Under the pieces are notes generated by a model. The model worked only from the letters and a program-made list of their open reading frames with translations, made no database searches and had not been told where the DNA came from. From an uncultured Saprospiraceae bacterium (GTDB taxonomy: Bacteria; Bacteroidota; Bacteroidia; Chitinophagales; Saprospiraceae), in NCBI GenBank assembly GCA_937921525.1, contig CAKZUM010000319.1, forward strand, positions 1 through 5,495: DNA of 5,495 bases, written 5' to 3'. Positions within the stretch are counted from its first letter, which is position 1; every line of letters starts with the position of its first letter. Shown one piece after another: positions 4,761 to 5,495 of this stretch. A program made the translations under genes and the position numbers.

Positions 4761-5495
4761 ATGAAAATAAAAAAAGCCGTCATTACAGCCGCAGCTCGTG
4801 GCACCCGATTATATCCAGTAGGAGATACCGTCCAAAAAGCCATGCTTCCCTTAGCAGATTCAGACGGGGTACATAAGCCTATTATCCAAATTATCGCCGA
4901 AGAAGCCTTCTCTAGCGGAATAGAAGAAATCTGTTTGATTTGCGCGCCCGGAGATGAAGCGAGATACATATTGGCCTTTGAGACTTTAAAATCCAACTTA
5001 GAAAAAGCATTCGGTGGAGCGCAATGGGCCAATCAACAAGCCGAAAAAATTGCGCATTTGCTAGGGCATTTACACTTTATCGTGCAGGATGAAACAAGAG
5101 GCTATGGCCATGCCGTATGGTGCGCCAAAGATTTTGTAGGAGACGATCCCTTTTTATTACTATTGAGCGATCACTTATACCAATCTAATCAAACAGCCAC
5201 TTGTGCGACTCAACTAATCAGTTTGGCGGAAGCAGAGCAATGTGCCGTTTCCGCAGTAAATCCTACTCCTGAACATTTAATTAGTCAATATGGCACTTTG
5301 CGAGGGCATCATATAGGCGGGCAGACAGGTGTGTTTGAGATTGAGAAAATAATTGAAAAACCCTCCTTGAGTACAGCAGAGTTAGAATTGCTGACCCCAG
5401 GGATGCGTTCAGGACATTACCTCTGCTTTTTTGGTATGCATGTATTAACGGCAGGCATCTTCGATATACTTGAAAAGCATATCACCAAAGCCAAA
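4761..5495 (+). CDS. GalU-like sugar-1-phosphate nucleotidyltransferase, N-terminal part (runs off right edge)
   Basis: The first 245 codons are present and the C-terminus lies beyond the window. The order of motifs follows UTP-glucose-1-phosphate uridylyltransferases: the nucleotide-binding loop AARGTRLYP (residues 11-19), QKAMLPL (25-31) in place of the usual PKEMLP, KPIIQIIAEEAFSSGIEEICLI (39-60), GYGHAVWCAKDFVGDDPF (114-131) against the usual GLGHAV, SDHL with probable metal ligand Asp137, EKP (199-201), and SGHYLCFFGMHVLTAGIFDIL (217-237) against the usual GRYxLxPxIFDIL. It should join a nucleoside triphosphate to a sugar-1-phosphate, most likely UTP and glucose-1-phosphate, to supply glycan synthesis. 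The changes in the loop and in the SDH position make this a divergent branch, so the substrate is not certain. The ATG at 4761 is right because MKIKKAVITAA is the standard start of the fold. No Shine-Dalgarno site is seen. Confidence 0.87.
   Translation, partial: MKIKKAVITAAARGTRLYPVGDTVQKAMLPLADSDGVHKPIIQIIAEEAFSSGIEEICLICAPGDEARYILAFETLKSNLEKAFGGAQWANQQAEKIAHLLGHLHFIVQDETRGYGHAVWCAKDFVGDDPFLLLLSDHLYQSNQTATCATQLISLAEAEQCAVSAVNPTPEHLISQYGTLRGHHIGGQTGVFEIEKIIEKPSLSTAELELLTPGMRSGHYLCFFGMHVLTAGIFDILEKHITKAK

Noticed and set aside
4616..4876. 86-residue open frame
   Set aside because: It starts inside the 200-bp palindrome and overlaps the start of the nucleotidyltransferase in another frame.
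4745..5032. 95-residue minus-strand open frame
   Set aside because: It is the antisense shadow of the nucleotidyltransferase N-terminus, which has clear family motifs on the plus strand.

Overview
The window looks like chromosomal DNA of a member of the Bacteroidota. The evidence is AT-rich DNA with few Shine-Dalgarno sites, a PorV-like outer-membrane barrel gene, a large lipoprotein metallopeptidase of the DUF5117/DUF4953 type that is common in that phylum, and a stand-alone four-helix-bundle (S23/IVP) gene set among palindromic repeats. The species cannot be named from the sequence alone.

Layout. (1) Bases 1-411, minus strand: the first 137 codons of a secreted outer-membrane barrel protein that runs off the left edge. 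(2) Bases 412-827: a divergent intergenic region holding a 211-bp element (572-782) with perfect 24-bp terminal inverted repeats and a folded core. (3) Bases 828-3287: a complete 819-residue zinc metallopeptidase lipoprotein. (4) Bases 3306-4219: three same-direction copies of a roughly 104-bp palindromic repeat (A, B, C). Copies A and B bracket a 120-residue four-helix-bundle gene, and copy B is split by a second element with CCTGCCTGC-type ends. (5) Bases 4220-4760: no gene, but two back-to-back terminator-like hairpins (4255-4340), a moderate inverted repeat (4388-4471) and a 200-bp palindrome of paired REP-like hairpins (4504-4705). (6) Bases 4761-5495, plus strand: the first 245 codons of a GalU-like sugar-nucleotidyltransferase that runs off the right edge.

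The genes do not form an obvious operon. The left barrel gene and the metallopeptidase diverge, and the metallopeptidase, four-helix-bundle gene and nucleotidyltransferase are separated by repeat-rich spacers. The barrel protein and the metallopeptidase would both act in the envelope, and the nucleotidyltransferase would supply nucleotide sugars in the cytoplasm. The most unusual part is 3306-4705: about 1.4 kb with one small gene and at least five distinct self-complementary elements, one nested in another. This looks like an accessory insertion hotspot between two ordinary housekeeping or envelope genes. Whether the four-helix-bundle gene and the flanking palindromes form one functional or mobile unit is a hypothesis only.
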